Below are positions 52,363 through 62,741 of a stretch of 64,000 bases of DNA, piece by piece (the first letter of the stretch is position 1; each line of letters opens with the position of its first letter). The notes below the pieces were generated by a model. That model made no database searches, was not told the DNA's origin, and worked only from the letters and a program-made list of their open reading frames with translations. Origin of the DNA: Ottowia sp. oral taxon 894. GTDB taxonomy: Bacteria; Pseudomonadota; Gammaproteobacteria; Burkholderiales; Burkholderiaceae_C. Both the position numbers and the translations under genes were made by a program. The stretch is taken from NCBI RefSeq assembly GCF_001262075.1, contig NZ_CP012073.1, positions 2,777,001 through 2,841,000 of the forward strand. The letters run 5' to 3'.

Positions 52363-53022
52363 TCAGGGCGCGGCTGCCTGGCTCTGCGCTTGCGGGGGCG
52401 AGGCGGCGATCCATTCCACGTCGGCCAGTGCGAAGGCTTGCGGGAAAAGGTAGCGGCCGCCGAAAACGGGAACGTCCACAGCCTGCCATGCAGGCGCAAA
52501 GCCCGGAGCCTGCTGGCGCACGGCTTCGAGCACCAGCGTCGTGCAATACAGCGGGCGATCGCCTTCAGCCGTCAGGCGAAAGGGCTGGCCCGCGCGGGCG
52601 GCGGCGTGGCGGGCGGCGGCGGCGCGCTGCGCGGCGGTGAGAAAGCGCGGGCGGGCCACGGCCACGGCAGTGGCACGCCCGGCGGCGGCAAAGTCGGCCA
52701 GGGGCGTGATGAGCACCTGGTCCGGGTGGGCCGGGTCGTCATCTGTTGTGGCATGGGCCACCAGCACTTGCGGCGCTGTCTGGATGACGATGCCGATGTG
52801 CGAGTAGGCGCCGCCGCTCAGGCGCCGGATCAGGCGGCTGTCAGCCGAAGTGCCGCTGCGAAAAACCCAGTCGCCCGGCTGGAGCGCACGGGCAGGCGGC
52901 AGGGGCACAGGCGGAGCCGCTGGCCGCAGCGGGCTGCTGCCTGTCAGAGCAGACAGGGCGAACAAGGCCAGCGCGCTTAGCGCCAGGGCGGCCAGTCTGG
53001 CCCGCGTGATTTGCATGCGCAT
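52363..53022 (-). CDS. YiiX/YebB-like NlpC/P60-type hydrolase
   Basis: About 219 residues from Met 53022. A signal or anchor sequence (LAALALSALALFALSALTG) precedes a papain-like domain: LQPGDWVFRSGTSADSRLIR, then GGAYSHIGIVIQTAPQVLVA (conserved His) and PLYCTTLVLEAVRQQAPGFA (conserved Cys). YiiX-type enzymes are periplasmic amidase- or lipase-like hydrolases of unknown substrate. Two other nearby Met codons are possible starts. It follows the DUF4878 gene, but a terminator lies between them. Confidence 0.82.
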   Translation of the reverse strand: MRMQITRARLAALALSALALFALSALTGSSPLRPAAPPVPLPPARALQPGDWVFRSGTSADSRLIRRLSGGAYSHIGIVIQTAPQVLVAHATTDDDPAHPDQVLITPLADFAAAGRATAVAVARPRFLTAAQRAAAARHAAARAGQPFRLTAEGDRPLYCTTLVLEAVRQQAPGFAPAWQAVDVPVFGGRYLFPQAFALADVEWIAASPPQAQSQAAAP

Positions 53023-53063
53023 ATTCAGCCAGATTTTCTGATTGATTTTCAGCGCGCCATGCA

Positions 53064-53096
53064 AAAACGGGAGCCGGATTTTTCCGCTCCCGTTTC
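53064..53096 (-). terminator. Terminator downstream of the DUF4878 gene
   Basis: On the reverse strand AAACGGGAGCGG, short loop, CCGGCTCCCGTTTTTG: a strong stem ending in a T run, between the DUF4878 stop and the YiiX-like start. Confidence 0.8.
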
Positions 53097-53138
53097 TGGC
53101 TGCCGCGTTTCATTTCGCTTGCGCTGGCCTGATGAATT

Positions 53139-53558
53139 TCAGAATCCGGCGCTGGCAAATATTTTCCATTTGCCTTCCACCTGAATGAGGCGCACTTTTT
53201 CCATGCCTTCGCCCTGTTTGAAGCGCACTTTCAGGGCCACGCGGGCGCGGTTGGGATCGTCCGCGTCGATTTCGCTGGACTGCACGGTGATTTCTTCCAT
53301 GCCGCCCTGGCTTTCGGCCTTTTCCCTGGCCTTGGCGATCATGGCTTTCATCTTGCCTTGCGCCATTTCGGTTTTGCCAGGCTTGGAGCTGTCGGGCAGG
53401 TGAACCAGGCTCATGGCGCCGTTCACATCGCCCTTGTAGCTGCGTTCAATGAAGGCCACGGCCACGCCGTCAGGCGTGTTTTTGGGGCCGGAGCAGGCAG
53501 TCAGGAAAATGGCCAGCAAGGCCGTCAGCAGCAGGGCTGCTCTGGTCATGAATTTCAC
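53139..53558 (-). CDS. DUF4878-type lipoprotein
   Basis: About 139 residues from GTG 53558, which has GGGAGA six bases upstream; Met 53549 is the alternative. Lipoprotein signal AALLLTALLAIFLTAC with Cys in LTAC. The mature part reads DGVAVAFIERSYKGDVNGAM and ARVALKVRFKQGEGMEKVRL, VEGKWKIFAS, an NTF2-like fold typical of DUF4878. Function unknown; envelope location likely. Confidence 0.82.
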   Translation of the reverse strand: MKFMTRAALLLTALLAIFLTACSGPKNTPDGVAVAFIERSYKGDVNGAMSLVHLPDSSKPGKTEMAQGKMKAMIAKAREKAESQGGMEEITVQSSEIDADDPNRARVALKVRFKQGEGMEKVRLIQVEGKWKIFASAGF

Positions 53559-53944
53559 GATTTCTCCCTGTTCAAATAACAAATAAAAAAATGACAAATC
53601 ACAAAACGGCTTGAATCACGCGCAATAACACGGCGCGCCAGCCGGCGCGCGGCGGATTATGCCCACGGGGCGGGCGCTGATTTTGCGCGCGCCCTGATTC
53701 TCGCCTTTAGGTGCAAATCCGTTCACGGAAAGCGGCTCGCGCCGCCTAGAATCCGGAGCCAATCAATGAGCACAGCGGCGCAGCGATGGCGCTGCCGCTT
53801 TCCGCCCCGCCGCTGCCTTCCCACGCATGCCGCCTGCCGTCCGCACTTCAAGCCTTGCCGCCTTGGGCCAGCCCCGGCCCCAGTCTGGCCGCCGCCTGGC
53901 CGCAGGCCATGCGCACCGTTTTTCAAACTCTTGGAGCTTTTCCC
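53559..53944. other. Intergenic region upstream of ppsA
   Basis: 385 bases between the divergent lipoprotein gene and ppsA. The ppsA frame stays open to 53786 upstream, but that extension is Pro/Ala-rich and unlike PEP synthase, so I treat it as leader. No ppsR-type regulator gene is present. Confidence 0.5.
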
Positions 53945-56344
<2,400 letters not shown>

Positions 56345-56354
56345 AAACGCCGCC

Positions 56355-57386
56355 ATGCCTGAGCGGTTTCCCGGCTGCATCACCCGGGTGCGCGGCATCA
56401 GCGCGGGCCACTTCACCGACACGCGCCGCCCCACCGGGTGCAGTGTGGTCATAGCCCGTCCCGGCGCCGTAGGCGGAGTGGATGTGCGCGGCGCCGCGCC
56501 CGGCACGCGCGAGACCGACCTGCTCGCCCCCGCCAACACCGTCAGCGTGGTGCACGCCGTGCTGCTGTCTGGCGGCAGCGCCTGGGGGCTGGATGCAGCC
56601 GGCGGCGTGATGCGCTGGCTGCACGGGCAGGGCCTGGGGCTGGATGCGGGCAGCCCTGAAACGCCCGCCCGCGTGCCCATCGTGCCCGCTGCCGTGCTGT
56701 TTGACCTGCACGTCGGCGCAGACCCCGCCCGGCAGCCGCCCGTCTGCCCCGATGCCGCCGCTGGCTACGCCGCCTGCCAGGCCAGCCTGGAGCGCGGGGC
56801 GCTGGCCGAAGGCAACGTCGGTGCGGGCGCGGGCGCTACCGTCGGCAAGATGTTCGGCATGGGCTGCGCCATGAAAGGCGGCATTGGCGCCGCCTCTGTC
56901 ACGCTGGACGGCGTGACCGTGGGCGCGCTCGTTGCCGTCAATGCCCTGGGCGATGTGCGCGACGCCCAGGGCCGCCTGCTGGCCGGCGCCCGCACCGCTG
57001 ATGGCGCGGCGCTGCGCGACACCGCCCGCGCCCTGCTGGCGGGCGAGCCGCCTGCGGCCCTGCTGGCCGGGCGCAATACCACCATTGGCGTCATCGCCAC
57101 CGACGCCGCCCTGGACAAAGCCGGCGCCTGCCGCCTGGCCACCGCCGGGCACGACGGGCTGGCCCGCGCCATCAACCCCGTGCATACCTGCGCTGATGGC
57201 GACACCCTCTTTGCCCTGGCCACCGGGCAGGCCCCCGCCCCCGGCCCGGGGCTGAATGTGCTGGCCGCGCTGGCCGCCGAAGCCGTGGCCCGCGCCTGCG
57301 TCAATGCCGTGCGCGCCGCCGCCAGCGTGCAGGCCGGCGCGCTGTGGCTGCCAGCCTGCGCCCAAGAGCTGCCCGTGGCGCCCTGA
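56355..57386 (+). CDS. P1-family peptidase (DmpA-like, S58)
   Basis: 343 residues. N-terminal nucleophile hydrolase family that self-cleaves to alpha and beta chains; members act as aminopeptidases. Motifs: LLSGGSAWGLDAAGGVMRWL, GNVGAGAGATVGKMFGMGCA, VGALVAVNALGDV, and the cleavage region GRNTTIGVIATDAALDKAGA, where the Thr after Asn would be the nucleophile. It probably shares a transcript with ppsA, although a functional link is not obvious. Confidence 0.9.
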   Translation: MPERFPGCITRVRGISAGHFTDTRRPTGCSVVIARPGAVGGVDVRGAAPGTRETDLLAPANTVSVVHAVLLSGGSAWGLDAAGGVMRWLHGQGLGLDAGSPETPARVPIVPAAVLFDLHVGADPARQPPVCPDAAAGYAACQASLERGALAEGNVGAGAGATVGKMFGMGCAMKGGIGAASVTLDGVTVGALVAVNALGDVRDAQGRLLAGARTADGAALRDTARALLAGEPPAALLAGRNTTIGVIATDAALDKAGACRLATAGHDGLARAINPVHTCADGDTLFALATGQAPAPGPGLNVLAALAAEAVARACVNAVRAAASVQAGALWLPACAQELPVAP

Positions 57387-57494
57387 ACGCAGCCCGATGG
57401 CGCAGCCGCCGTCTTGCAGCCGCCGTCTTGCACTTCATGGCGCCAAAACGCGGCAGACCTTCATGGTCTTGCTCATTCCTTCCTCCCCCTTCTT

Positions 57495-57579
57495 TTTTGC
57501 TCCTTTATCCATAGCGATAGGTCTTAGTGGAAATTGCGCAGAATGGCATTTCCACCCCCTTGAATTTGCTTCTGTTTTT
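57495..57579 (-). repeat. 85-bp dispersed repeat, copy H
   Basis: On the reverse strand from AACAGAAGCAAATTCAAGGG to GGATAAAGGAGCAAAA, with CCACTAAGACCTATCGCTAT in the right half; closest to copy A. It lies between the convergent ends of the P1-peptidase and folK genes. A 15-bp tandem GCAGCCGCCGTCTT pair is at about 57402-57432. Confidence 0.82.
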
Positions 57580-57676
57580 GATGCCGCCTGGCAGCTCCGG
57601 CAAGCGCGGGCGCGCCAGAACCCGCCCGCAGACAAGCCGCAAGCGGGCGCGCGTGCAGGCGTGCCAGCAGGCTCTC

Positions 57677-58159
57677 TCAAGGCAGCCGCTCGATGGCCTG
57701 CCCGGCCACGGCGGCCAGCGCTTCGGGGGGAACCAGTGCGGGGGCGATTTCGGCCAGCGGCCAGAGCACGAAGGCGCGTTGCAGCATGCGCGGGTGCGGC
57801 AGGGTCAGGCGCGGGGTGTCAAGACGCTGCTGGCCGTAGAGGAGCAAATCCAGATCGAGCGTGCGCGGGGCGTTGCGCCAGGGGCGCTGGCGGCCTTCAG
57901 CGGTTTCGATGGCCTGGAGGGCGTCGAGCAATTGCAGCGGGGTCAGGCCGGTGGCCACGCTGGCGGCGGCGTTGATGAAGTCGGGGCCGCTGGCGTCCAC
58001 GGGGGCGCTGCGGTAGAGGCTGGAGGCGGCAAGCAGCCGCGTTTGCGGCAGGGCGGCCAGGGCGGCGAAGGCGCGGCGCACGGTGGCGGCGGCGTCGCCC
58101 AGGTTGCCGCCCAGGGCGATGTAGGCCGTGTGAGCGGTGGCGTCCATGTCCTTGCTCAT
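57677..58159 (-). CDS. folK: 2-amino-4-hydroxy-6-hydroxymethyldihydropteridine pyrophosphokinase
   Basis: 160 residues, normal for HPPK. Folate biosynthesis, pyrophosphate transfer from ATP to the pterin. Motifs YIALGGNLGDAAATVRRAFA, LYRSAPVDASGPDFINAAAS, and RTLDLDLLLYG with the Mg-binding Asp pair; PHPRMLQRAFVLWPLAEIAP closes the domain. The start follows the pcnB stop by one base. Confidence 0.95.
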   Translation of the reverse strand: MSKDMDATAHTAYIALGGNLGDAAATVRRAFAALAALPQTRLLAASSLYRSAPVDASGPDFINAAASVATGLTPLQLLDALQAIETAEGRQRPWRNAPRTLDLDLLLYGQQRLDTPRLTLPHPRMLQRAFVLWPLAEIAPALVPPEALAAVAGQAIERLP

Positions 58160-58160
58160 G

Positions 58161-59735
58161 TCATTCCGCAGCGGGCGGCTGGCGGGGCGGCGTCGCATGG
58201 GCCGCTGGCGCACTGGCGGTTTCAGGCGCGCCGCCTGCGGGCTTGCGGCGGCGGCGGCGTTTTTTGGCCGGGGCGGCTTCGCCTGCCGCAGCGGGGCCTG
58301 GGCTGGCGGAATCAGCAGGACTGGCCGGGCTGGCCGCTGGCGCGGCGGCTTTGGGCTTGCGCGCCTTGCTGCGCGGGGCGCGCTGCTGCTCGGCGCGGGC
58401 CTGGGCGATGAGGTCTTCGCGCACGCTCTGGCCAGACTGGGCGAATTGCGCCCACCAGTCGGCCAGCATTTCGGGCACTTCGCCATTGGCGGCGCGCAGC
58501 TGCAAAAAGTCCAGCCCGGCGCGAAAGCGCGGCTGCTCTGCCAGGGTGTGGCAGCTGGCGCCGGTGCGTTTTTCAAAGCGCGGCTGCATCATCCAGATTT
58601 CGCGCATGTCGGCGGCCAGCCGGCCCCGGCCGGATACGTCGCCGATGCGGGCGTCAAACACTTCATCAATGGCCGCTTGCAGGGCGGGATGCGTGTGTTC
58701 GCCTTGCGCGGTGCGCTGCTGCCAGAGGGCGCGCACGTCTTGCCAGAGCAGGCAGGCGAGCAAGAAGCTGGGGGCGACGGGCTTGCCTTCGGCCACGCGG
58801 CGGTCGGTGTCTTGCAGGGCGGCGGCCATGAAAGGCTCTTGCGCGCGCTGCACGGCCAAATCCAGCAGGGGGTAGATGCCCTGGGCCAGGCCGAGTTTTT
58901 TGAGCTGCTCCACGCTGGCCTGGCCGTGGCCGGTTTGCAGCAGCTTGAGCATTTCGTCAAACAGGCGGCTTTGGGGCACGTCGGCCAGCAGGCCCTTGAG
59001 GGCGGCGAGCGGGCGGCTGGTTTTGGCGTCGAGCCTGAAGCCCAGGTGCGCGAGCTTGGCGGCAAAGCGCGTGGCGCGGATGATGCGCACGGGGTCTTCG
59101 CGGTAGCGCGCGGCGGCGTCGCCAATCATGCGCAGCACGCGCTTTTGCGCGTCGGCAAAGCCGTTGTGGTAGTCCACCACGATTTGGCTTTGCGGGTCGT
59201 AGTACATGGCGTTGATGCTGAAGTCGCGCCGGGCGGCGTCTTCGTGCTGCGGCCCCCACACGTTGTCGCGCAGCACGCGGCCGGAGGCATCCACGGCGTG
59301 TTTCACGCCCGCAAGCTGGCTTTTGGCGGTGCGCTCGTTGCCGCTGACGTGCTCGGCGTCGGCGCTGTCCAGGTGGGCGCGGAAGGTGGAGACTTCGATC
59401 ACTTCATGCTCGCGCCCGCGCCCGAAGACCACGTGCACGATGCGAAAGCGCCGCCCGATGATGAAGGCGCGCCGGAACAGCGCCTTGACCTGCTCGGGCG
59501 TGGCGTTGGTGGCCACGTCAAAGTCTTTGGGGTGCAGGCCCAGCAGCAAGTCGCGCACGGCGCCGCCGACGATGTAGGCCTCGTACCCCGCGTTTTTGAG
59601 CGTGCTGACCACGCTGATGGCGCGGCCATCGACCAGCGACAGGTCAATGCGGTGCATGGCCGGGCCGATTTCCACGCGCTTGCCAAAGCGGTTTTTGCGG
59701 CGGCCCGTGAGTTTGTCGAGCAGTTCGCGGATCAT
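58161..59735 (-). CDS. pcnB: Poly(A) polymerase
   Basis: 524 residues. Adds 3' poly(A) tails that mark RNA for decay. Nucleotidyltransferase core AYIVGGAVRDLLLGLHPKDF, then DVATNATPEQVKALFRRAFI; the RNA-binding region with RREDAARRDFSINAMYYDP-type sequence (RRDFSINAMYYDP visible); and an Ala/Pro/Lys-rich C-terminal tail with KKRRRRRKP. Closely coupled with the HAD gene upstream (ATGA overlap) and folK downstream. Confidence 0.95.
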   Translation of the reverse strand: MIRELLDKLTGRRKNRFGKRVEIGPAMHRIDLSLVDGRAISVVSTLKNAGYEAYIVGGAVRDLLLGLHPKDFDVATNATPEQVKALFRRAFIIGRRFRIVHVVFGRGREHEVIEVSTFRAHLDSADAEHVSGNERTAKSQLAGVKHAVDASGRVLRDNVWGPQHEDAARRDFSINAMYYDPQSQIVVDYHNGFADAQKRVLRMIGDAAARYREDPVRIIRATRFAAKLAHLGFRLDAKTSRPLAALKGLLADVPQSRLFDEMLKLLQTGHGQASVEQLKKLGLAQGIYPLLDLAVQRAQEPFMAAALQDTDRRVAEGKPVAPSFLLACLLWQDVRALWQQRTAQGEHTHPALQAAIDEVFDARIGDVSGRGRLAADMREIWMMQPRFEKRTGASCHTLAEQPRFRAGLDFLQLRAANGEVPEMLADWWAQFAQSGQSVREDLIAQARAEQQRAPRSKARKPKAAAPAASPASPADSASPGPAAAGEAAPAKKRRRRRKPAGGAPETASAPAAHATPPRQPPAAE

Positions 59736-60406
59736 GGCTGCGCTCCAAACAGCTCCAGCACGGGCCAGCCGCGCTCCAGCGCGATGGGGCGCAGGCGCGC
59801 ATCGGGGTTGGCGGCCACGGGGCGCTGCACTTTTTCAAGCAGGGGCAAGTCGTTGATGGAGTCGCTGTAGAAGGTGGCGTCCGCATCGGCCCAGCCCAGG
59901 CCGCGCGCGGCCAGCCATTGGCCCACGCGGGTGATTTTTCCTTCGCGAAAAGACGGCGTGCCCGCGATTTCGCCCGTGAACCAGCCGCCGGGGCCGCGCT
60001 CCAGGTTGATGGCAATCAGCTCGTCCACGCCCAGCGCGTGGGCAATGGGGCGGGTGATGAATTCGTTGGTGGCGGTGACGATGGCCACGGCCTCGCCCGC
60101 CCGGCGGTGCTGCTCGATCAGCGCCAGCGCCTGCGGGCGGATGGCCGGGGCGATGACTTCGCGCATGAACTGCGCATGCGCGCGCGCGGCCGCCTCCGGC
60201 CCCTGGCGGCGCACGGCGGCGGTGGAAAAGCGCACGTATTCGTGAATATCGAGCGTGCCCGCCTTGTATTGCGCGTAGAAGGCTTCGTTTTTCTGCCGGA
60301 AGGCTTCGCCCTCCGTCCAGCCGATGCGGGTGGTGAACTCGCCCCAGGCGTGGTCGGAGTCCAGCGGCAGCAAGGTGTAGTCAAGGTCGAAAAGAGCCAG
60401 TTTCAT
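59732..60406 (-). CDS. HAD-IB family hydrolase (SerB/CicA-like)
   Basis: 224 residues. Haloacid-dehalogenase phosphatase with motif I ALFDLDYTLLPLDSDHAW, motif II IVTATNEFIT, and motif III/IV GKITRVGQWLAA and FYSDSINDLPLLE. Phosphatase of a small metabolite; the substrate is unknown. In related genomes it accompanies pcnB and hda. The stop overlaps the pcnB start. Confidence 0.92.
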   Translation of the reverse strand: MKLALFDLDYTLLPLDSDHAWGEFTTRIGWTEGEAFRQKNEAFYAQYKAGTLDIHEYVRFSTAAVRRQGPEAAARAHAQFMREVIAPAIRPQALALIEQHRRAGEAVAIVTATNEFITRPIAHALGVDELIAINLERGPGGWFTGEIAGTPSFREGKITRVGQWLAARGLGWADADATFYSDSINDLPLLEKVQRPVAANPDARLRPIALERGWPVLELFGAQP

Positions 60407-60471
60407 GGGGTTTCAGGGGGAAAAGGCGCAACGGGCGGCGGCAAGGGCGGCGGCAGGGCGGCAAAACGCCC

Positions 60472-61167
60472 TCAGGCCCCTTCCTCCAGCATGGCCTTGA
60501 TGAGCGGAATGGTCACGGCCCGCCGCGTTTGCAGGCTGTAGCGGTCCAGGCGCTCGAGCAGGCGCATGAGGCTGCCCATGTCGCGCGAAAAGCGGGTGAG
60601 CACGTAATCGGTCACGCCCTCGCCCAGCGCAAGGCCGCGCTGGGCGGCGGCCTGTTGCAGCAGCGCGCGGCACTCGTCCTCCGTGGGCGCGTGAAGCTGG
60701 AACACGTGCCCCCAGCCCAGGCGCGTGCGCAAGTCTTCGCGCAGCGGCAAATCAGTCGGCGGCAGGCTGCCGGCGGCCAGCACGGCGCGCGGCGGCTGGC
60801 CGTCGGCGGGCGTCATGGCGTTGATGAACCAGTTGAAGGCGGTGTGCTGCTGGCCGGTGGCGTAAAGCTGCACGTCGTCCATCAGCGCCGCGCGCCAGCT
60901 GCCCTCAAACGGCACATCGGCGGGCGAGGCCGCGTCCAGCCAGCCGCAAGGCTCGCCCTGCTGCTGCAAGGCATGCCGCGCAGCGCGCAGCAGGTGCGTT
61001 TTGCCGCTGCCCGCCTCGCCCCACAGATACACCGGCACGGGCGAGCGCTGGCGGCCCGCCGCGCACCACTGCGCCAGAAACTGCACGGCCTCCTGATTGA
61101 GACGGCCCGCAAAACCCTCCAGCGTGGGCGCAGGAGCCAGTGCGATGTCAAGCGCGATTTGTTTCAT
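60472..61167 (-). CDS. hda: DnaA regulatory inactivator Hda
   Basis: 231 residues from Met 61167. AAA+ protein homologous to DnaA domain III that, with the beta clamp, converts DnaA-ATP to DnaA-ADP. N-terminal clamp-binding-type segment MKQIALDIALAPAPTLEGFA, Walker A GEAGSGKTHLL, Walker B-like ALMDDVQLY, and LREDLRTRLGWGHVFQLHAP with the arginine finger region. Divergent from purM, as usual in this group. Confidence 0.93.
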   Translation of the reverse strand: MKQIALDIALAPAPTLEGFAGRLNQEAVQFLAQWCAAGRQRSPVPVYLWGEAGSGKTHLLRAARHALQQQGEPCGWLDAASPADVPFEGSWRAALMDDVQLYATGQQHTAFNWFINAMTPADGQPPRAVLAAGSLPPTDLPLREDLRTRLGWGHVFQLHAPTEDECRALLQQAAAQRGLALGEGVTDYVLTRFSRDMGSLMRLLERLDRYSLQTRRAVTIPLIKAMLEEGA

Positions 61168-61501
61168 GAACGGGAGCCTGCCCGGCGGCGGGCGCAACAA
61201 GCGAACGGGGCGAACGGGGCGAGCCAGGCAGGCGGAGGAACTTCAGAAAGAGGAGCAAATTCAAGGGGCCTGAAAAGGCATTTGTCGCACGATCCACGGA
61301 GAGGCCGTGCTATCAAGCAAGGAGCAAATATCAAGGGGCATTTCAGGCAGGCAGGCCCTGAACCGCCCTGGGGCCGCGCCTAAAATTGACGGCGGATTTT
61401 ATTGAACAGGGTGCGCTTGCGCGCACAACGCGCGGCAGGCCAGGGCGCAAGCCCGCCAGCGCGCAGCCCCGCCCGCCTTTGAGCCTTTTCTCCCATCTCG
61501 C
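61168..61501. other. hda-purM intergenic region
   Basis: 334 bases containing copy I of the 85-bp repeat and a short GCGAACGGG tandem near 61201. Promoters of both divergent genes should lie here; I cannot place them confidently. Confidence 0.5.
61245..61330 (+). repeat. 85-bp dispersed repeat, copy I
   Basis: AAAGAGGAGCAAATTCAAGG at the left, TGAAAAGGCATTTGTCGCAC in the middle, CAAGCAAGGAGCAAATATC at the right. The CTAGGA block is changed to ACGGAGAGG here. Confidence 0.78.
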
Positions 61502-62539
61502 ATGAACACCCCTCTTTCCTACAAAGACGCCGGCGTTGATATTGACGCAGGCGACGCCCTGGTCGAGCGCATCAAGCCCCTGGCCCGCAAAACCCTGCGC
61601 GAAGGCGTGCTGGCCGGCATTGGCGGCTTTGGCGCGCTCTTTGAAGTGCCCCGCAAATACAAGGAGCCTGTGCTCGTGAGCGGCACCGACGGCGTGGGCA
61701 CCAAACTCAAGCTCGCCTTTGAATGGAACATGCACGGCGGCGTGGGCATCGACCTGGTCGCCATGAGCGTGAACGACGTGCTCGTGCAAGGCGCCGAGCC
61801 GCTCTTTTTTCTGGACTACTTCGCCTGCGGCAAGCTCGACGTGGACACCGCCGCCGCCGTGGTAGGCGGCATCGCCCGGGGCTGCGAAGAAAGCGGCTGC
61901 GCCCTCATCGGCGGCGAAACCGCCGAAATGCCCGGCATGTACCCCGCCGGTGAATACGACCTGGCCGGCTTTGCCGTGGGCGCGGCCGAGAAATCGCGCC
62001 TGCTCACCGGCCAGAGCGTGCGGGCGGGCGATGTGGTGCTGGGCCTGGCCAGCAGCGGCGCGCACAGCAACGGCTACTCGCTCGTGCGCAAGTGCATCGA
62101 ACGCGCGCAGGCGCAAGGCGCGCTGCCCGAAACGCTGGACGGCCAGCCTTTCCGCCAGGCCATCATGCGCCCCACGCGCCTTTACGTGAAGCCCGTGCTC
62201 GCCACTTTGGCCACGCACCCGCAGGCCATCCGCGCGCTGGCCCACATCACCGGCGGCGGCCTGCTCGAAAACATTCCCCGCGTGCTGCCCGAAGGGCTGG
62301 CCGCGCGCCTGCAAAAAGGCAGCTGGCCGCAAAGCGAACTCTTTGCCTGGCTGCAAAAAACCGCCGGCATCGACGACGCGGAAATGAACCGCACCTTCAA
62401 CAACGGCATCGGCATGGTGGTCATCGCCGCCGCCGAGGCCGCCGAGGCCGTGGCCGCCACCTTGCGCCAGCACGGCGAAACCGTTTACGCCATCGGCCAC
62501 ATCACCGAACGCGCAGGCGCCGCCGTGACGGTGGCCTGA
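61502..62539 (+). CDS. purM: Phosphoribosylformylglycinamidine cyclo-ligase
   Basis: 345 residues. Purine biosynthesis step forming AIR. Motifs [60 protein letters not shown], and [21 protein letters not shown]-terminus [20 protein letters not shown] is typical. Full length. Confidence 0.97.
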   Translation: MNTPLSYKDAGVDIDAGDALVERIKPLARKTLREGVLAGIGGFGALFEVPRKYKEPVLVSGTDGVGTKLKLAFEWNMHGGVGIDLVAMSVNDVLVQGAEPLFFLDYFACGKLDVDTAAAVVGGIARGCEESGCALIGGETAEMPGMYPAGEYDLAGFAVGAAEKSRLLTGQSVRAGDVVLGLASSGAHSNGYSLVRKCIERAQAQGALPETLDGQPFRQAIMRPTRLYVKPVLATLATHPQAIRALAHITGGGLLENIPRVLPEGLAARLQKGSWPQSELFAWLQKTAGIDDAEMNRTFNNGIGMVVIAAAEAAEAVAATLRQHGETVYAIGHITERAGAAVTVA

Positions 62540-62675
62540 GCCGCTTCACCCGCCCCAGCCGCCCGGCCCAGCGCCCCGGCGGCTTTTTCACGCCGCAAGC
62601 CACGGCGGCCCATCCAGGCGGCCAGAACGCACGGGCGGACAGCCAGAAGCCAGCCTTCCCCCTGATCCCCTTTGC

Positions 62676-62741
62676 GCGAAACCTACGCGAAACCTACGCG
62701 AAACCTACGCGAAACCTGCGCGAAACCTGAGCGAAACCTTC
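62676..62741 (+). repeat. 11-bp tandem repeat (6 copies) abutting the mpl start codon
   Basis: GCGAAACCTAC is repeated three times, then GCGAAACCTGC, GCGAAACCTGA and GCGAAACCTTC. The last copy ends on the base before the ATG at 62742, so the place where a ribosome-binding site is expected is repeat sequence without a purine-rich core. Confidence 0.9.

Noticed and set aside
53786-53944. N-terminal extension of ppsA
   Set aside because: Pro/Ala-rich leader translation; the PEP-synthase N-terminus begins at 53945.
58137-59870. 577-codon open frame opposite pcnB
   Set aside because: Antisense shadow; runs across the HAD-pcnB and pcnB-folK junctions without regard to gene limits.
62676-62741. 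Tandem repeat considered as a CRISPR array
   Set aside because: Units are 11 bp and contiguous with no spacers; no cas genes in the window.
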